DNA from: Lachnospiraceae bacterium | Lineage (GTDB): Bacteria > Bacillota > Clostridia > Lachnospirales > Lachnospiraceae | Direction: 5' to 3' | DNA: 64,000 nt | Assembly: GCA_023664345.1 (NCBI GenBank) | Contig: JAMPFQ010000006.1 | Coordinates: 95,015 to 159,014 of the forward strand | In this document: positions 36,295 to 45,717 of the stretch, in pieces | Numbering within the stretch: position 1 is the stretch's first letter | Layout of the letters: each line of letters opens with the position of its first letter | The notes under the pieces: model-generated | Seen by the model: the letters and a program-made list of their open reading frames with translations, nothing else | Database searches by the model: none | What the model was told of the DNA's origin: nothing | Made by a program: the position numbers and the translations under genes

Positions 36295-38349
36295 TTACCG
36301 CTTGTATCCGCACTTCTCATTGGGGCACACCAGCTTACTGCCCTTTTCCAGAAGCATCTCACCACACTGTGGACATTTCTCCCCGGAAGGCTTCTGCCAT
36401 ACCATATAATCACAATCAGGATTGTCGATACATCCGTAATACTTTCTTCCCTTTTTGGTCTTCTTCAGCACAATATCCTTACCGCACCTGGGGCACATCA
36501 CGCCGATCTTCTCAAAATAGGGCTTTGTATTGCGGCATTCCGGGAATCCGGGACAGGCCAGGAACCGACCATGGGGGCCGTATTTGATCACCATGTTCCT
36601 GCCGCACAGTTCGCAGACTTCCTCACTGACCTCATCCTCGATCTTCACCTCGGACAATTCTTTTTCCGCCTGCTTCACCGCCTCATCCAAATCGGGATAA
36701 AAATTGGACACGATGGTCTTCCATCTGACGCTGCCCTCCTCCACGCCGTCCAGCAGCGCCTCCATGTTTGCCGTAAAGTTCACGTCCACAATAGTGGGAA
36801 AAGCTTCTTTCATCATATTGTTGACCACTTCGCCCAATTCCGTCACATAAAGGTTCTTATTTTCCCTGGTCACATACCTGCGCCCCAATATCGTGGTGAT
36901 GGTAGGGGCATAGGTGCTGGGACGTCCGATTCCCAGTTCCTCCAGCGCCCTGACCAGGGAAGCCTCCGTATAATGGGCCGGGGGCTGCGTGAAATGCTGC
37001 CTGGGATCGAAAGAGACAAAGGAAAGCCTGCTGTCGGTGTTCAGGTCGCCGGACAGGGCATTCTCCTCCTCCTTATCCTCGTCAGACACATAAACGCTCA
37101 TAAAACCGTCAAACAAAAGCCTTGACGCCGCCACGGTAAAGAGATGCTCCCCGGCTCGGATCCGCACCGTGGTAGTCTCATATCTGGCGCCGCTCATGCG
37201 GCTGGCCGTAAACCGTTTCCAGATCAGCTGATACAGCCGGAACAGATCCCGGGGCAGCTGCTCCTTGATCTCCAGGGGGATGCGGTTGATGTCCGTGGGG
37301 CGGATTGCCTCGTGGGCGTCCTGGATCTTCTGTCCGCCTTTCTTTCCGGCCACAGCCGCCGCCTGATATTCCGCGCCGTATCTCGCGCCGATGAATTCCC
37401 TTGCCATAGCCTCCGCCTCTTCGGACACCCTGGTGGAATCGGTACGCAGGTAGGTGATCAGTCCCACCGTACCCTCGCCTTTGATATCCACGCCCTCATA
37501 CAGCTGCTGCGCCAGGCGCATGGTCTTCTGGGTGGAAAAATTCAGCGTTTTGCTGGCCTCCTGCTGGAGCGTCGAGGTGGTAAAAGGCAGGGGCGCCTTT
37601 TTGGCCCGCTCTCCTTTCTTCACCTCGCTGACCATGTAATCCGCACCTTTCAGAGAATCCATGATCTTCCGGGCCTGCGCTTCGGAGGCAATAGCCTGTT
37701 TTCCCGCCGCAGTGCCGTGATATTTTGCCGTGAGCGGTTTCTTCTCTCCCTCTACGCTCAGGTTCACGTCCAGTGTCCAGTATTCTTCCGGGATAAAAGC
37801 GTTGATCTCATCCTCCCTGTCGCAGATGATGCGCAGCGCCACGGACTGAACGCGTCCCGCGCTCAAGCCCCGCTTGATCTTGGCCCAGAGCAGGGGAGAG
37901 ATGCGGTATCCCACCATGCGATCCAGGACCCGGCGCGCCTGCTGGGCGTCCACCAGGTTCATATCAATCTCCCTTGCGTTCTTCAGGGATTCCCTTACCG
38001 CGTTTTTGGTGATCTCGTTAAAGGTGATTCTGTATACTTTCTTATCTTCCAGCTTCAGCGCGAAAAGCAGATGCCAGGAGATGGCCTCGCCCTCACGGTC
38101 CGGGTCGGTAGCCAGATAGATCTTCTCCGCTTTCTTTACCTCTTTCCGCAGGTTCGCCAGGATATCGCCCTTTCCCCTGATGGTGATATATTTCGGCTCA
38201 TAATCATGTTCCACATCGATCCCCAGCGTACTTTTCGGCAGGTCGCGCACATGCCCGTTGCTTGCGGCTACTTCGTAGTTCGATCCCAAAAATTTCTTGA
38301 TGGTCTTCACTTTAGCAGGTGATTCCACGATCACAAGATACTTTGCCAT
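36295..38349 (-). CDS. topA: DNA topoisomerase I
   Basis: The 684-residue type IA enzyme starts with a TOPRIM domain (KYLVIVESPAKVKTIKKFLG, with DPDREGEAISWH). The catalytic tyrosine is in GLITYLRTDSTRVS. The C terminus has three four-cysteine zinc ribbons, starting at CELCGRNMV, CPRCGKDIV and CPQCGEMLL. It relaxes negative supercoils. It lies upstream of codY, an arrangement common in Clostridia. Confidence 0.97.
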   Translation of the reverse strand: MAKYLVIVESPAKVKTIKKFLGSNYEVAASNGHVRDLPKSTLGIDVEHDYEPKYITIRGKGDILANLRKEVKKAEKIYLATDPDREGEAISWHLLFALKLEDKKVYRITFNEITKNAVRESLKNAREIDMNLVDAQQARRVLDRMVGYRISPLLWAKIKRGLSAGRVQSVALRIICDREDEINAFIPEEYWTLDVNLSVEGEKKPLTAKYHGTAAGKQAIASEAQARKIMDSLKGADYMVSEVKKGERAKKAPLPFTTSTLQQEASKTLNFSTQKTMRLAQQLYEGVDIKGEGTVGLITYLRTDSTRVSEEAEAMAREFIGARYGAEYQAAAVAGKKGGQKIQDAHEAIRPTDINRIPLEIKEQLPRDLFRLYQLIWKRFTASRMSGARYETTTVRIRAGEHLFTVAASRLLFDGFMSVYVSDEDKEEENALSGDLNTDSRLSFVSFDPRQHFTQPPAHYTEASLVRALEELGIGRPSTYAPTITTILGRRYVTRENKNLYVTELGEVVNNMMKEAFPTIVDVNFTANMEALLDGVEEGSVRWKTIVSNFYPDLDEAVKQAEKELSEVKIEDEVSEEVCELCGRNMVIKYGPHGRFLACPGFPECRNTKPYFEKIGVMCPRCGKDIVLKKTKKGRKYYGCIDNPDCDYMVWQKPSGEKCPQCGEMLLEKGSKLVCPNEKCGYKR

Positions 38350-38413
38350 TGGAAAAAGTCCCCTTTTCAGTTTCTTCTATAATATAGTACCGCGCACATC
38401 GTAATCGTGAACC

Positions 38414-38442
38414 ACTATACACCAAAAGATCAAAGTGCGCAA
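38414..38442 (-). promoter_or_regulatory. topA promoter
   Basis: The -35 TTGCGC (38437-38442) and -10 TATAGT (38414-38419) have a 17-bp spacer. They lie about 65 bases before the topA start codon. The rest of the 300-base stretch up to the tRNA holds only the tRNA terminator and no gene. Confidence 0.55.
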
Positions 38443-38577
38443 GTTTTTTATTTTATTTTTGACACTCTTTTACCCGGTTGAACACATTCGCCAGACCGGA
38501 AATCTGCATCCAGGATCTTTTCCGCTTCCACTTCTCCTATCTGCATGATATTTAAGCCTATCCAATGTCCATTTCAC

Positions 38578-38615
38578 AAAAAAATCCTTGAAAGCCAATG
38601 TAAATGGCCTCCAAG
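38578..38615 (-). terminator. Terminator of tRNA-Glu
   Basis: The stem CTTG...GCCA pairs with TGGC...CAAG around a short loop (38587-38615). Seven T residues (38578-38584 on the minus strand) follow shortly after it. It lies about 35 bases after the tRNA 3' end. Confidence 0.65.
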
Positions 38616-38650
38616 AACTTTTCAGGGTTGGGCTATTCATTTGAATAGAG

Positions 38651-38722
38651 CAGCTGATAGGGGAATCGAACCCCTGTTTCCGCCGTGAGAGGGCGGCGTC
38701 TTAACCGCTTGACCAATCAGCC
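38651..38722 (-). tRNA. tRNA-Glu (anticodon CUC)
   Basis: A full cloverleaf can be drawn. The acceptor GGCTGAT pairs with ATCAGCT (first pair G-U). The D arm is TTGGTCAAGCGGTTAAGAC-like, the anticodon stem CCGCC/GGCGG closes the loop CTCTCAC with anticodon CTC, and the T arm is AGGGGTTCGATTCCCCT. The discriminator base is G. CCA is not encoded. A tRNA reading GAG codons fits the identity elements. Confidence 0.95.
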
Positions 38723-38753
38723 ATCACAAGCACTACATCAGCAGTACTTGCTA

Positions 38754-38782
38754 ATAATAATACATATTTGAAAAAAATGCAA
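38754..38782 (-). promoter_or_regulatory. tRNA-Glu promoter
   Basis: The -35 TTGCAT (38777-38782) and -10 TATTAT (38754-38759), with a 17-bp spacer, lie about 30 bases upstream of the tRNA 5' end. Confidence 0.6.
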
Positions 38783-38810
38783 GCACTTTTTTCAAAAAAA
38801 TTACAGATCA

Positions 38811-38854
38811 TAACAGTTCAGCCGTAACAGCTCATTGTCCTGTCTGAACTGTTA
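38811..38854 (-). terminator. Hairpin downstream of polC
   Basis: An 11-bp perfect inverted repeat, TAACAGTTCAG and CTGAACTGTTA, lies 20 bases after the polC stop codon. It is followed on the minus strand by a T-rich tract (TTTTTTT) after about 10 bases. It probably ends the ispG-polC transcript. Confidence 0.55.
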
Positions 38855-38874
38855 CGCTCAACCCGCGCCTGCGG

Positions 38875-41800
38875 CTACAGGTCGAACAGACTCAGCTGAT
38901 TGGATTCCGGCAGATTCCCCAGAAGTCCCAGATCCGCCATCAGGTCAACCACCGTCTTGGACGCCTTTGTCCTGTCCCGGAAATCGTCCTTTGACAGGAA
39001 CGGGCCGTCCTTCGCCGCCTCCACTATGGCGTCCGCCACCTTTTCGCCAAGCCCGTCAATACTGTTCAGGGAAGGCATCAGCTTACCGTCGATGATCTGG
39101 AAAGACCTGGACTGCGCCCTGAAAATATCAATGGGCACAAATTCAAATCCCCGGGCATACATCTCCTGCACCACCCGCATGTCGCCCAGCGCCAGCTCTT
39201 CTTTATTGGAGAGGCTGTCGGAACGCTTTTTGTAATCCGCCATCACCGCCTCCAGGTGAGCCTGTCCCTGACACATAATCTCATAGGAAAAGGCTTTTGC
39301 CCGGATGCTGAAAAATGCGCCGTAATAAGCCAGGGGGTAATGGATCTTGCAGTAGGCGATGCGCCATGCCATCATAACATAAGCCGCTGCGTGAGCCTTG
39401 GGAAACATATATTCGATCTTCTGGCAGGATTCCACATACCACTGGGGCACATCATGGGCCAGCATATCCGCTTTCCAGTCCTCCCACTGGCCGCACTTGC
39501 CCTTTGCCACCTGCCCTTTCCGCACCGCTTCCATGATCTTAAAGGATTTCTCCGACTCCACGCCCATCTGGATCAGATAGATCATGATATCGTCACGGGT
39601 ACAGATAGCGGTGGAGATGGTAGCTGTGCCGCTCATGATCAGATCCTGGGCGTTGCCCAGCCATACATTGGTCCCATGGGACAGACCGGAAATACGCACC
39701 AGATCGGAAAATGCCTGGGGCTTGGCGTCAATGACCATCTGCATGGCGAAATCCGTGCCGAACTCCGGAATGCCCAGACAGCCCAGTTTCGTGCCCCCGA
39801 TCTGGTCAGGGGTAATCCCAAGGGCGTCCGTATTCTGGAACAGGCTCATGACGTCCGCCCCGTCCAGGGGAATGGTCAGGGGATCCCTCCCCGTCATATC
39901 CTGCAGCATACGGATCATGGTGGGATCATCGTGTCCCAGGATATCCAGCTTCAACAGGTTGTGGTCGATGGAATGGTAATCAAAGTGAGTGGTGATCGTA
40001 TCCGTGGCCATATCGTTGGCAGGATGCTGCACCGGCGTAAAGGAATTGATATCCTGGCCGATGGGCAGCACCACGATACCGCCGGGATGTTGACCCGTGC
40101 TTCTTCTGACCCCCGTACAGCCGGTCACGATCCTGTCGATCTCGCTGCTGCGCTTGTGTTTTCCCCTTTCCTCAAAATAATTCTTCACATAGCCATAGGC
40201 CGTCTTGTCCGCCAGGGTGGCGATGGTGCCCGCCCGGAACGTCTGGCCCGCGCCGAAGATGACCTCCGTGTATTTATGGGCCTTGGACTGGTACTCACCC
40301 GAAAAGTTCAGGTCGATATCCGGCTCCTTGTCCCCCTTGAATCCCAGAAAGGTCTCGAAAGGGATGTCAAAGCCGTCCTTATGCAGCATTTCCCCGCAGA
40401 CGGGACAGGCCTTATCCGGCATGTCGATGCCCGCCTTGCCCGCGTAAGCCTTTACCTCGTCGCTCTCAAAATCCACATAATGGCATTTGCTGCAATAGTA
40501 ATGGGGACTTAACGGGTTTACCTCGGTGATCCCCGCCATGGTAGCTACAAAAGAGCTTCCCACGGATCCCCTGGAACCTACCAGGTAGCCGTCCTCCACC
40601 GATTTCCACACCAGCTTCTGGGCAATGATGTACATCACCGCGAACCCGTTGGAGATGATGGAGTTCAGTTCCCGCTGGAGCCGGGCTTCCACGATCTTCG
40701 GCAGGTCGGGGCCATAGATCTCATGAGCCTTATCATAACAGATCTTGGTCAGCGTCTTATCGCTGTCCGCAATGACCGGAGGACACTTATCCGGACGCAC
40801 CGGGGCAATGGTCTCTATCATATCCGCGATCATGTTGGTGTTCTTGACCACCACCTCGTATGCCTTGTCGCTTCCCAGATAGGAAAATTCCTCCAGCATC
40901 TCCTCCGTGGTATGCAGAAACAGGGGCGCCTGGTTGTCGGCATCCTCAAAGCCCTTGCCCGCCATGATGATCCGGCGGTATATCTCGTCCTCCGGATCCA
41001 GGAAATGGACGTCGCAGGTAGCCGCCACCGGCTTGTGGAACTGCTCTCCCAGCTTCACGATCCGCCGGTTCACATTCCGGATATCCTCCAGGGAATCAAT
41101 GTTTTTTATCTTCTCGGAGGCGATCATGAATTCATTATTCCCGCAGGGCTGTATCTCCAGATAATCATAAAAGTTCACCAGCCTGGCGATCTGCATGTCG
41201 CTCTGCCCTTCCAGAAGGGCGCGGTAGAGTTCCCCCGCCTCGCAGGCGCTTCCCAGGATTAGTCCCTCCCTGTACTTCATGACCATGCTCTTGGGAATCC
41301 GGGGATGCCTGCTGAAATAAGTCAGATGAGAGGCGGACACCAGCCTGTACAGATTGATGCGCCCCAGATCGTTCTTCGCCAGGATGATGGCGTGATAGGA
41401 GGGCAGCTTCTTGATCAGCGCCTCACTGTCCGTCCCCAGGGCGTTCAACTCCGCAAGTGTATGGATATCCCGCTCCGCAAGCATCCGGATGAACTTCACG
41501 AATATCCAGGCCGTGCACTCCGCATCGTCCACCGCCCGGTGATGGTTTTCCAGAGAGATGTTCAGCGTCTTTGCCACGGCATCCAGGGTATGCTTGGACT
41601 GATGGGGCAGGAGCACTCGGGCGATCCCCATTGTGTCCACATAGGTATATTCCGCGGGCAGTCCCAGCCGTCTGGAATTGTCCATAATGAAACTCATATC
41701 AAAGCTGGCGTTGTGAGCCACCAGCACGCAGCCGTCACAAAACCGGACAAACTGCGGCAGCACTTCCTCGATCAGGGGCGCATCCGCCACCATATCGTCC

Positions 41801-43491
41801 CGAATCCCGGTAAGCTTCTCGATCTCAAAAGGAATGGGCGTCTGGGGATTCACGAAAGCAGAGAATCGGTCAACCACTTTTCCCTCCGACACTTTCACCG
41901 CGCCGATCTCGATAATGCGGTTATTGACCGGGGACAATCCCGTGGTCTCGATATCGAACACCACAAAACTATCATCCAGGGACTGCCCTCCATCCCCGGT
42001 GACGATCTCTTTCAGGTCGTCCACCAGATAGGCCTCCACCCCATAGATCACCTTAAAAAAGTCCTGTTTATCAGGATCCTTCTCCCCCGCTTCTTTCCGC
42101 TTTTTCTGCTCCTCTTTCCACAGATCATCCCACACATGGTTGGCATCCGTAAAACTCTGCACTACGCCGTGATCTGTGATGGCGATCGCCCGATGCCCCC
42201 ATTTATAGGCTCGCTTTACGATATCTTTCGCCTCCGATACGCCGTCCATATCGCTCATCTTGGTATGGCAGTGGAGTTCCACCCGTTTGTGCGGCGCCGT
42301 ATCCATGCGGGTCGTGGTAAAGTCCGGTATCTTTTTGATCCCTGCAAGGGAACCGATGGTCAGTTCATGGTCGAACTTATCCATCACACTAAGCCCTTTT
42401 ATCTTGACGAAAGCACCGGGCTTAAGACCTCCCGCGATCTCTTTGACATGCTCGTTTTTGGCAAACAGCTTCACTGTCATGGTATCGGTAAAATCCGTCA
42501 CATTGAACATGATGAGGGACTTTTCGTTTTTGATCTCGCGGATGTCCAGCTTCAGTACCTTTCCGCGGATGACCACCTCTCCCATTTCCCCGATGATATC
42601 CTCGATAGGCATGGCTTCCCCTTCAAAATCCCGGCCATAGACCACATCGGGATCCTCGGAGTGCTTGAACGCGTCGCCTCCCCGCCGGAACTCTCCTCTG
42701 GAAGATCCGCCTTTCCGAAATTCGCTCCTTTTGGATCCATCCTTTCCCTGAAAGCTTCTGGCAGTGCCCTTTCCGGTCTGACTGCCCTGGGAAACTTTCG
42801 GAGCCACATCCACTGCAGGAAGCCCGGCCTTTGCCGAACCGGTGTCTCCCTGTTGTCCCATGGGCGCGGAAAGATTTTCCTCCAGGGGCATACCCACACT
42901 TTCCCGACCGTTCTTCTGCACGCGGCGGGAAATCTCATCCACTTTCATCTGCAGCCGCAGTTCATCATCTTCCGCAAATTTTCCTGTTCTGGCTTTCCGA
43001 TAGGCCGTCTCAAGCTTTACGGAAAATCCGCACCGCTCCACCAGGATCTTCTCCAGCACGCGCACCAGTTCCGATTCCCTGCTGCGGTTGATCACCGTGT
43101 CCTCCAGCGTCAGCACCATCCTGTCATCCGCCGGATAGGCGATCTGGGCCTGCTTAAAGGCATGATACTCAATGTGGCTGTAATCCCGCAGTTCTTCCAG
43201 TATGCTGTCCCGGTAAGCCTCCATCAGGTTTTCCGGCGTATACTGAGAAGACAGTTCAAACCGCTCCTGTATCTTCACCATCAGGTCCGCATCGGGAAAA
43301 AGCTGCTTCTTGATCTCATTTTCCGTCTGCCGGATATCTTCTTTCAGGATCAGCCGGGTGCTGTACAGATAAATGCGCAGGATATCTTTCCTTTTGGTCG
43401 CGGAGACCCGTTCCACCGCGGCCTGCTCCATCCTGTCATGCAGCGGATCGTTCAGTTTTAATGTAGGAAATGTCTCAAAAAACGGTTTCAT
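38875..43491 (-). CDS. polC: DNA polymerase III alpha subunit, PolC type
   Basis: This is a 1538-residue Gram-positive replicase. An N-terminal domain and OB fold (about 310-390) precede a PHP domain starting at HKRVELHCHTKMSDMDG. The DEDD proofreading exonuclease is inserted in it (FVVFDIETTGLSPVNNRIIE). The polymerase core includes PDIDLNFSGEYQ, and a helix-hairpin-helix and C-terminal part end the protein. A Lys/Arg/Gly-rich linker lies at about residues 240-285. It overlaps the end of ispG by 17 nt and is probably translated from the same mRNA. Confidence 0.97.
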   Translation of the reverse strand: MKPFFETFPTLKLNDPLHDRMEQAAVERVSATKRKDILRIYLYSTRLILKEDIRQTENEIKKQLFPDADLMVKIQERFELSSQYTPENLMEAYRDSILEELRDYSHIEYHAFKQAQIAYPADDRMVLTLEDTVINRSRESELVRVLEKILVERCGFSVKLETAYRKARTGKFAEDDELRLQMKVDEISRRVQKNGRESVGMPLEENLSAPMGQQGDTGSAKAGLPAVDVAPKVSQGSQTGKGTARSFQGKDGSKRSEFRKGGSSRGEFRRGGDAFKHSEDPDVVYGRDFEGEAMPIEDIIGEMGEVVIRGKVLKLDIREIKNEKSLIMFNVTDFTDTMTVKLFAKNEHVKEIAGGLKPGAFVKIKGLSVMDKFDHELTIGSLAGIKKIPDFTTTRMDTAPHKRVELHCHTKMSDMDGVSEAKDIVKRAYKWGHRAIAITDHGVVQSFTDANHVWDDLWKEEQKKRKEAGEKDPDKQDFFKVIYGVEAYLVDDLKEIVTGDGGQSLDDSFVVFDIETTGLSPVNNRIIEIGAVKVSEGKVVDRFSAFVNPQTPIPFEIEKLTGIRDDMVADAPLIEEVLPQFVRFCDGCVLVAHNASFDMSFIMDNSRRLGLPAEYTYVDTMGIARVLLPHQSKHTLDAVAKTLNISLENHHRAVDDAECTAWIFVKFIRMLAERDIHTLAELNALGTDSEALIKKLPSYHAIILAKNDLGRINLYRLVSASHLTYFSRHPRIPKSMVMKYREGLILGSACEAGELYRALLEGQSDMQIARLVNFYDYLEIQPCGNNEFMIASEKIKNIDSLEDIRNVNRRIVKLGEQFHKPVAATCDVHFLDPEDEIYRRIIMAGKGFEDADNQAPLFLHTTEEMLEEFSYLGSDKAYEVVVKNTNMIADMIETIAPVRPDKCPPVIADSDKTLTKICYDKAHEIYGPDLPKIVEARLQRELNSIISNGFAVMYIIAQKLVWKSVEDGYLVGSRGSVGSSFVATMAGITEVNPLSPHYYCSKCHYVDFESDEVKAYAGKAGIDMPDKACPVCGEMLHKDGFDIPFETFLGFKGDKEPDIDLNFSGEYQSKAHKYTEVIFGAGQTFRAGTIATLADKTAYGYVKNYFEERGKHKRSSEIDRIVTGCTGVRRSTGQHPGGIVVLPIGQDINSFTPVQHPANDMATDTITTHFDYHSIDHNLLKLDILGHDDPTMIRMLQDMTGRDPLTIPLDGADVMSLFQNTDALGITPDQIGGTKLGCLGIPEFGTDFAMQMVIDAKPQAFSDLVRISGLSHGTNVWLGNAQDLIMSGTATISTAICTRDDIMIYLIQMGVESEKSFKIMEAVRKGQVAKGKCGQWEDWKADMLAHDVPQWYVESCQKIEYMFPKAHAAAYVMMAWRIAYCKIHYPLAYYGAFFSIRAKAFSYEIMCQGQAHLEAVMADYKKRSDSLSNKEELALGDMRVVQEMYARGFEFVPIDIFRAQSRSFQIIDGKLMPSLNSIDGLGEKVADAIVEAAKDGPFLSKDDFRDRTKASKTVVDLMADLGLLGNLPESNQLSLFDL

Positions 43492-44554
43492 GCCAATGAT
43501 CCAACTCTTCTTTTAATGCGGCGAGCAGCTGATCTTCCGGCACCTTGCGGATAATCTCGCCCTTTTTGATCAGAAGGCCCTCACCGATCCCTCCTGCCAC
43601 TCCCAGGTCGGCTTCTTTCGCTTCACCCGGCCCGTTGACGGCGCAGCCCATGACCGCCACCTTGATATCCAGCGGATAATCCTCCACCAGCTTTTCCACC
43701 CTGGTGGCAAGCCCGATGAGATCGATCTGTGTCCGCCCGCAGGTAGGACAGGATACCACCTCTATACCGCCCCTGCGCAGGCCGAGCGTCCTCAGGATCA
43801 GCCTGGCGGACCGAATCTCCTCCACGGAATCGCCCGTCAGCGATACACGGATCGTATCACCGATACCCTGATGCAGGATCAGACCCAGTCCTATGGCCGA
43901 CTTGATATTGCCGCTCTGCACCGTGCCGGACTCCGTAATGCCCACATGCAGGGGATAAGGCGTCTTGCCCGCCAGCAGTTCGTGGGCTTTCACGCACATC
44001 AGCACATCGGAGGATTTGATGCTGATGACCAGGTCGTCATAACCCTGTTCCTCGATCATGTGCACTTTATCCAGGGCGCTCTCCACAATGCCCTCCGCCG
44101 TGACGCCGCCATATTTCTCCACCAGTTCCCTCTCCAGGGAACCGCTGTTCACTCCCACACGGATGGGAACGCCCCGTTCCCTCGCCACGTCCACCACCGC
44201 TTTCACCCTGTCGGCGCTGCCGATATTGCCGGGGTTGATCCGGATCTTGTCCGCGCCGTTCTCCATGGCCGCTATGGCCATTTTATAGTCAAAATGGATA
44301 TCCGCCACCAGAGGGATATGTATCTGCTTCTTAATCTCCGCAAGCGCTTTCGCCGCCTCCATGGTGGGAACCGTGCAGCGTATGATCTCGCACCCGGCGC
44401 GTTCCAGTTCCAGGATCTGCGCTACCGTGGCACGCACATCCTCCGTCTTCGTGTTCGTCATGGACTGGATCAGGATCGGGCTGCCTCCCCCGATCTTCCT
44501 GTCCCCGATCTGTATGGTCTTTGTTTTTTCCCTGTATGTCTTTTCGCTGCCCAT
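43475..44554 (-). CDS. ispG: Flavodoxin/ferredoxin-dependent HMBPP synthase IspG
   Basis: The 359-residue enzyme has a TIM-barrel part with VADIHFDYKMAIAA and KIRINPGNIG, and a C-terminal 4Fe-4S part with CPTCGRTQIDL and MGCAVNGPGEA. It forms HMBPP from MEcPP in the non-mevalonate isoprenoid pathway. The organism therefore most likely uses the MEP route. It is the first gene behind the promoter at 44679-44706 and precedes polC. Confidence 0.97.
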   Translation of the reverse strand: MGSEKTYREKTKTIQIGDRKIGGGSPILIQSMTNTKTEDVRATVAQILELERAGCEIIRCTVPTMEAAKALAEIKKQIHIPLVADIHFDYKMAIAAMENGADKIRINPGNIGSADRVKAVVDVARERGVPIRVGVNSGSLERELVEKYGGVTAEGIVESALDKVHMIEEQGYDDLVISIKSSDVLMCVKAHELLAGKTPYPLHVGITESGTVQSGNIKSAIGLGLILHQGIGDTIRVSLTGDSVEEIRSARLILRTLGLRRGGIEVVSCPTCGRTQIDLIGLATRVEKLVEDYPLDIKVAVMGCAVNGPGEAKEADLGVAGGIGEGLLIKKGEIIRKVPEDQLLAALKEELDHWHETVF

Positions 44555-44678
44555 AAAACTCTCCTAACCTGTCTTCTGCGATCTTTCGCCGTGCTCCGCC
44601 GCTGCTTTTCCTCCCGGCCGCGTCATGATCCCTGCAGCTGTCTGTTTTCTCTACACGGTGTCCCCCATTTGTATCTCT

Positions 44679-44706
44679 ATTATATCAGATACCGGAACTT
44701 TTTCAA
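44679..44706 (-). promoter_or_regulatory. ispG-polC promoter
   Basis: The -35 TTGAAA (44701-44706) and -10 TATAAT (44679-44684) are near consensus, with a 16-bp spacer, in the 197-nt gap after dprA. It leaves a 5' leader of about 115 nt in which I see no riboswitch pattern. Confidence 0.7.
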
Positions 44707-44751
44707 TCCGCTTATTTGGATCCGGCACGCTTTCTTCCTTCATCACCGGAT

Positions 44752-45714
44752 CTACTGCTGCACGATCTTGAAATATCCCGGGCTCACCTGGACTGCCTTG
44801 TTTTCCATACAAAGTTGGATCAGCCAGATCGTGGCCTGTCTCTGCGTAACATCCGGTGACAGTCGTGTCATGATCTGTTCCACCGATCGCGGATAGAGAT
44901 CCAGCGCCTGATAAATATCGCGCAGTTTGGGCATGACTTCTGCCGTCCGGTCCTTTAGCCACTTCTCCTCCTGCTCTTCTTTCGCTTTCCGACGCTTTTT
45001 CTTTTTGCCCGGCGGTCCCTCCTGCGGCTCCTTTCTGTGCCCCGTCCGTTCTTTCAGTTCCCGGAGTTCTTCTAACAATTCCCCGGGAGAGAGCAGGATT
45101 CCCGCTCCCTGTTTGATCAGCCTGTTGCAGCCGTCACTGAGACGGTCGGTGATTCTTCCGGGAACCACATAGACCTCCCTCCCCTGCTCCAGCGCCATAT
45201 CCACCGTGATCAGAGTGCCGCTCCTGTTCCGCGCCTCGACTACCACCACCGCGTCCGCCAGACCGCTGACGATCCGGTTCCTTGCCGGAAAATTCATGGA
45301 TCTGGGCGGCGTGCCGGGAGGATATTCCGAGAAAACGGCTCCCTGTTCCAGCAGTCTGTCAAAAAGCCTGCGGTTCTTTGCCGGATAGCAGATATCCACG
45401 CCGCAGCCCAGCACTCCGATGGATGTACCGCCCGCTTCCAGCGCCGCCCATTGGCTGATGCCATCGATGCCCCTTGCCATGCCGCTGACCACCGTCACCC
45501 CGTTTTCCCCAAAGAAAGCGCCCAGCCCCTCCGCCACATATTTTCCGTAATCAGAACAGTCCCGCGCCCCTATCACCGCCACGGTAATGTCCGTCTCCAC
45601 GGGCAGCCTCCCCCTGACGTACAGGCCTGCGGGCGCATCCGGTATGTTCCGCAGATTTGCCGGATATTCCCGCTCAAAGGGAGTGAGAAACAAAATATCA
45701 TCATTCCGATCCAT
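44752..45714 (-). CDS. dprA: DNA-processing protein DprA
   Basis: This 320-residue protein has the Rossmann-type DprA core: VSGMARGIDGISQWAALEAGG, then FPARNRIVSGLADAVVVVEA and SGTLITVDMALEQGREV. A Lys/Arg-rich linker (about 225-250) connects to a C-terminal winged helix. DprA loads RecA on incoming single-stranded DNA. It lies 3 nt after yifB with its ribosome site in the yifB end, so the two are coupled. Confidence 0.95.
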   Translation of the reverse strand: MDRNDDILFLTPFEREYPANLRNIPDAPAGLYVRGRLPVETDITVAVIGARDCSDYGKYVAEGLGAFFGENGVTVVSGMARGIDGISQWAALEAGGTSIGVLGCGVDICYPAKNRRLFDRLLEQGAVFSEYPPGTPPRSMNFPARNRIVSGLADAVVVVEARNRSGTLITVDMALEQGREVYVVPGRITDRLSDGCNRLIKQGAGILLSPGELLEELRELKERTGHRKEPQEGPPGKKKKRRKAKEEQEEKWLKDRTAEVMPKLRDIYQALDLYPRSVEQIMTRLSPDVTQRQATIWLIQLCMENKAVQVSPGYFKIVQQ

Positions 45715-45717
45715 TCC

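Noticed and set aside
38651..38722. tRNA-Glu as a phage or island attachment site
   Set aside because: No integrase gene and no direct repeat of the tRNA 3' end was seen in the flanks; both sides hold housekeeping genes.
41305..43461. 718-codon plus-strand open frame opposite polC
   Set aside because: It overlaps the conserved polC frame completely and lacks any family signature or start context.
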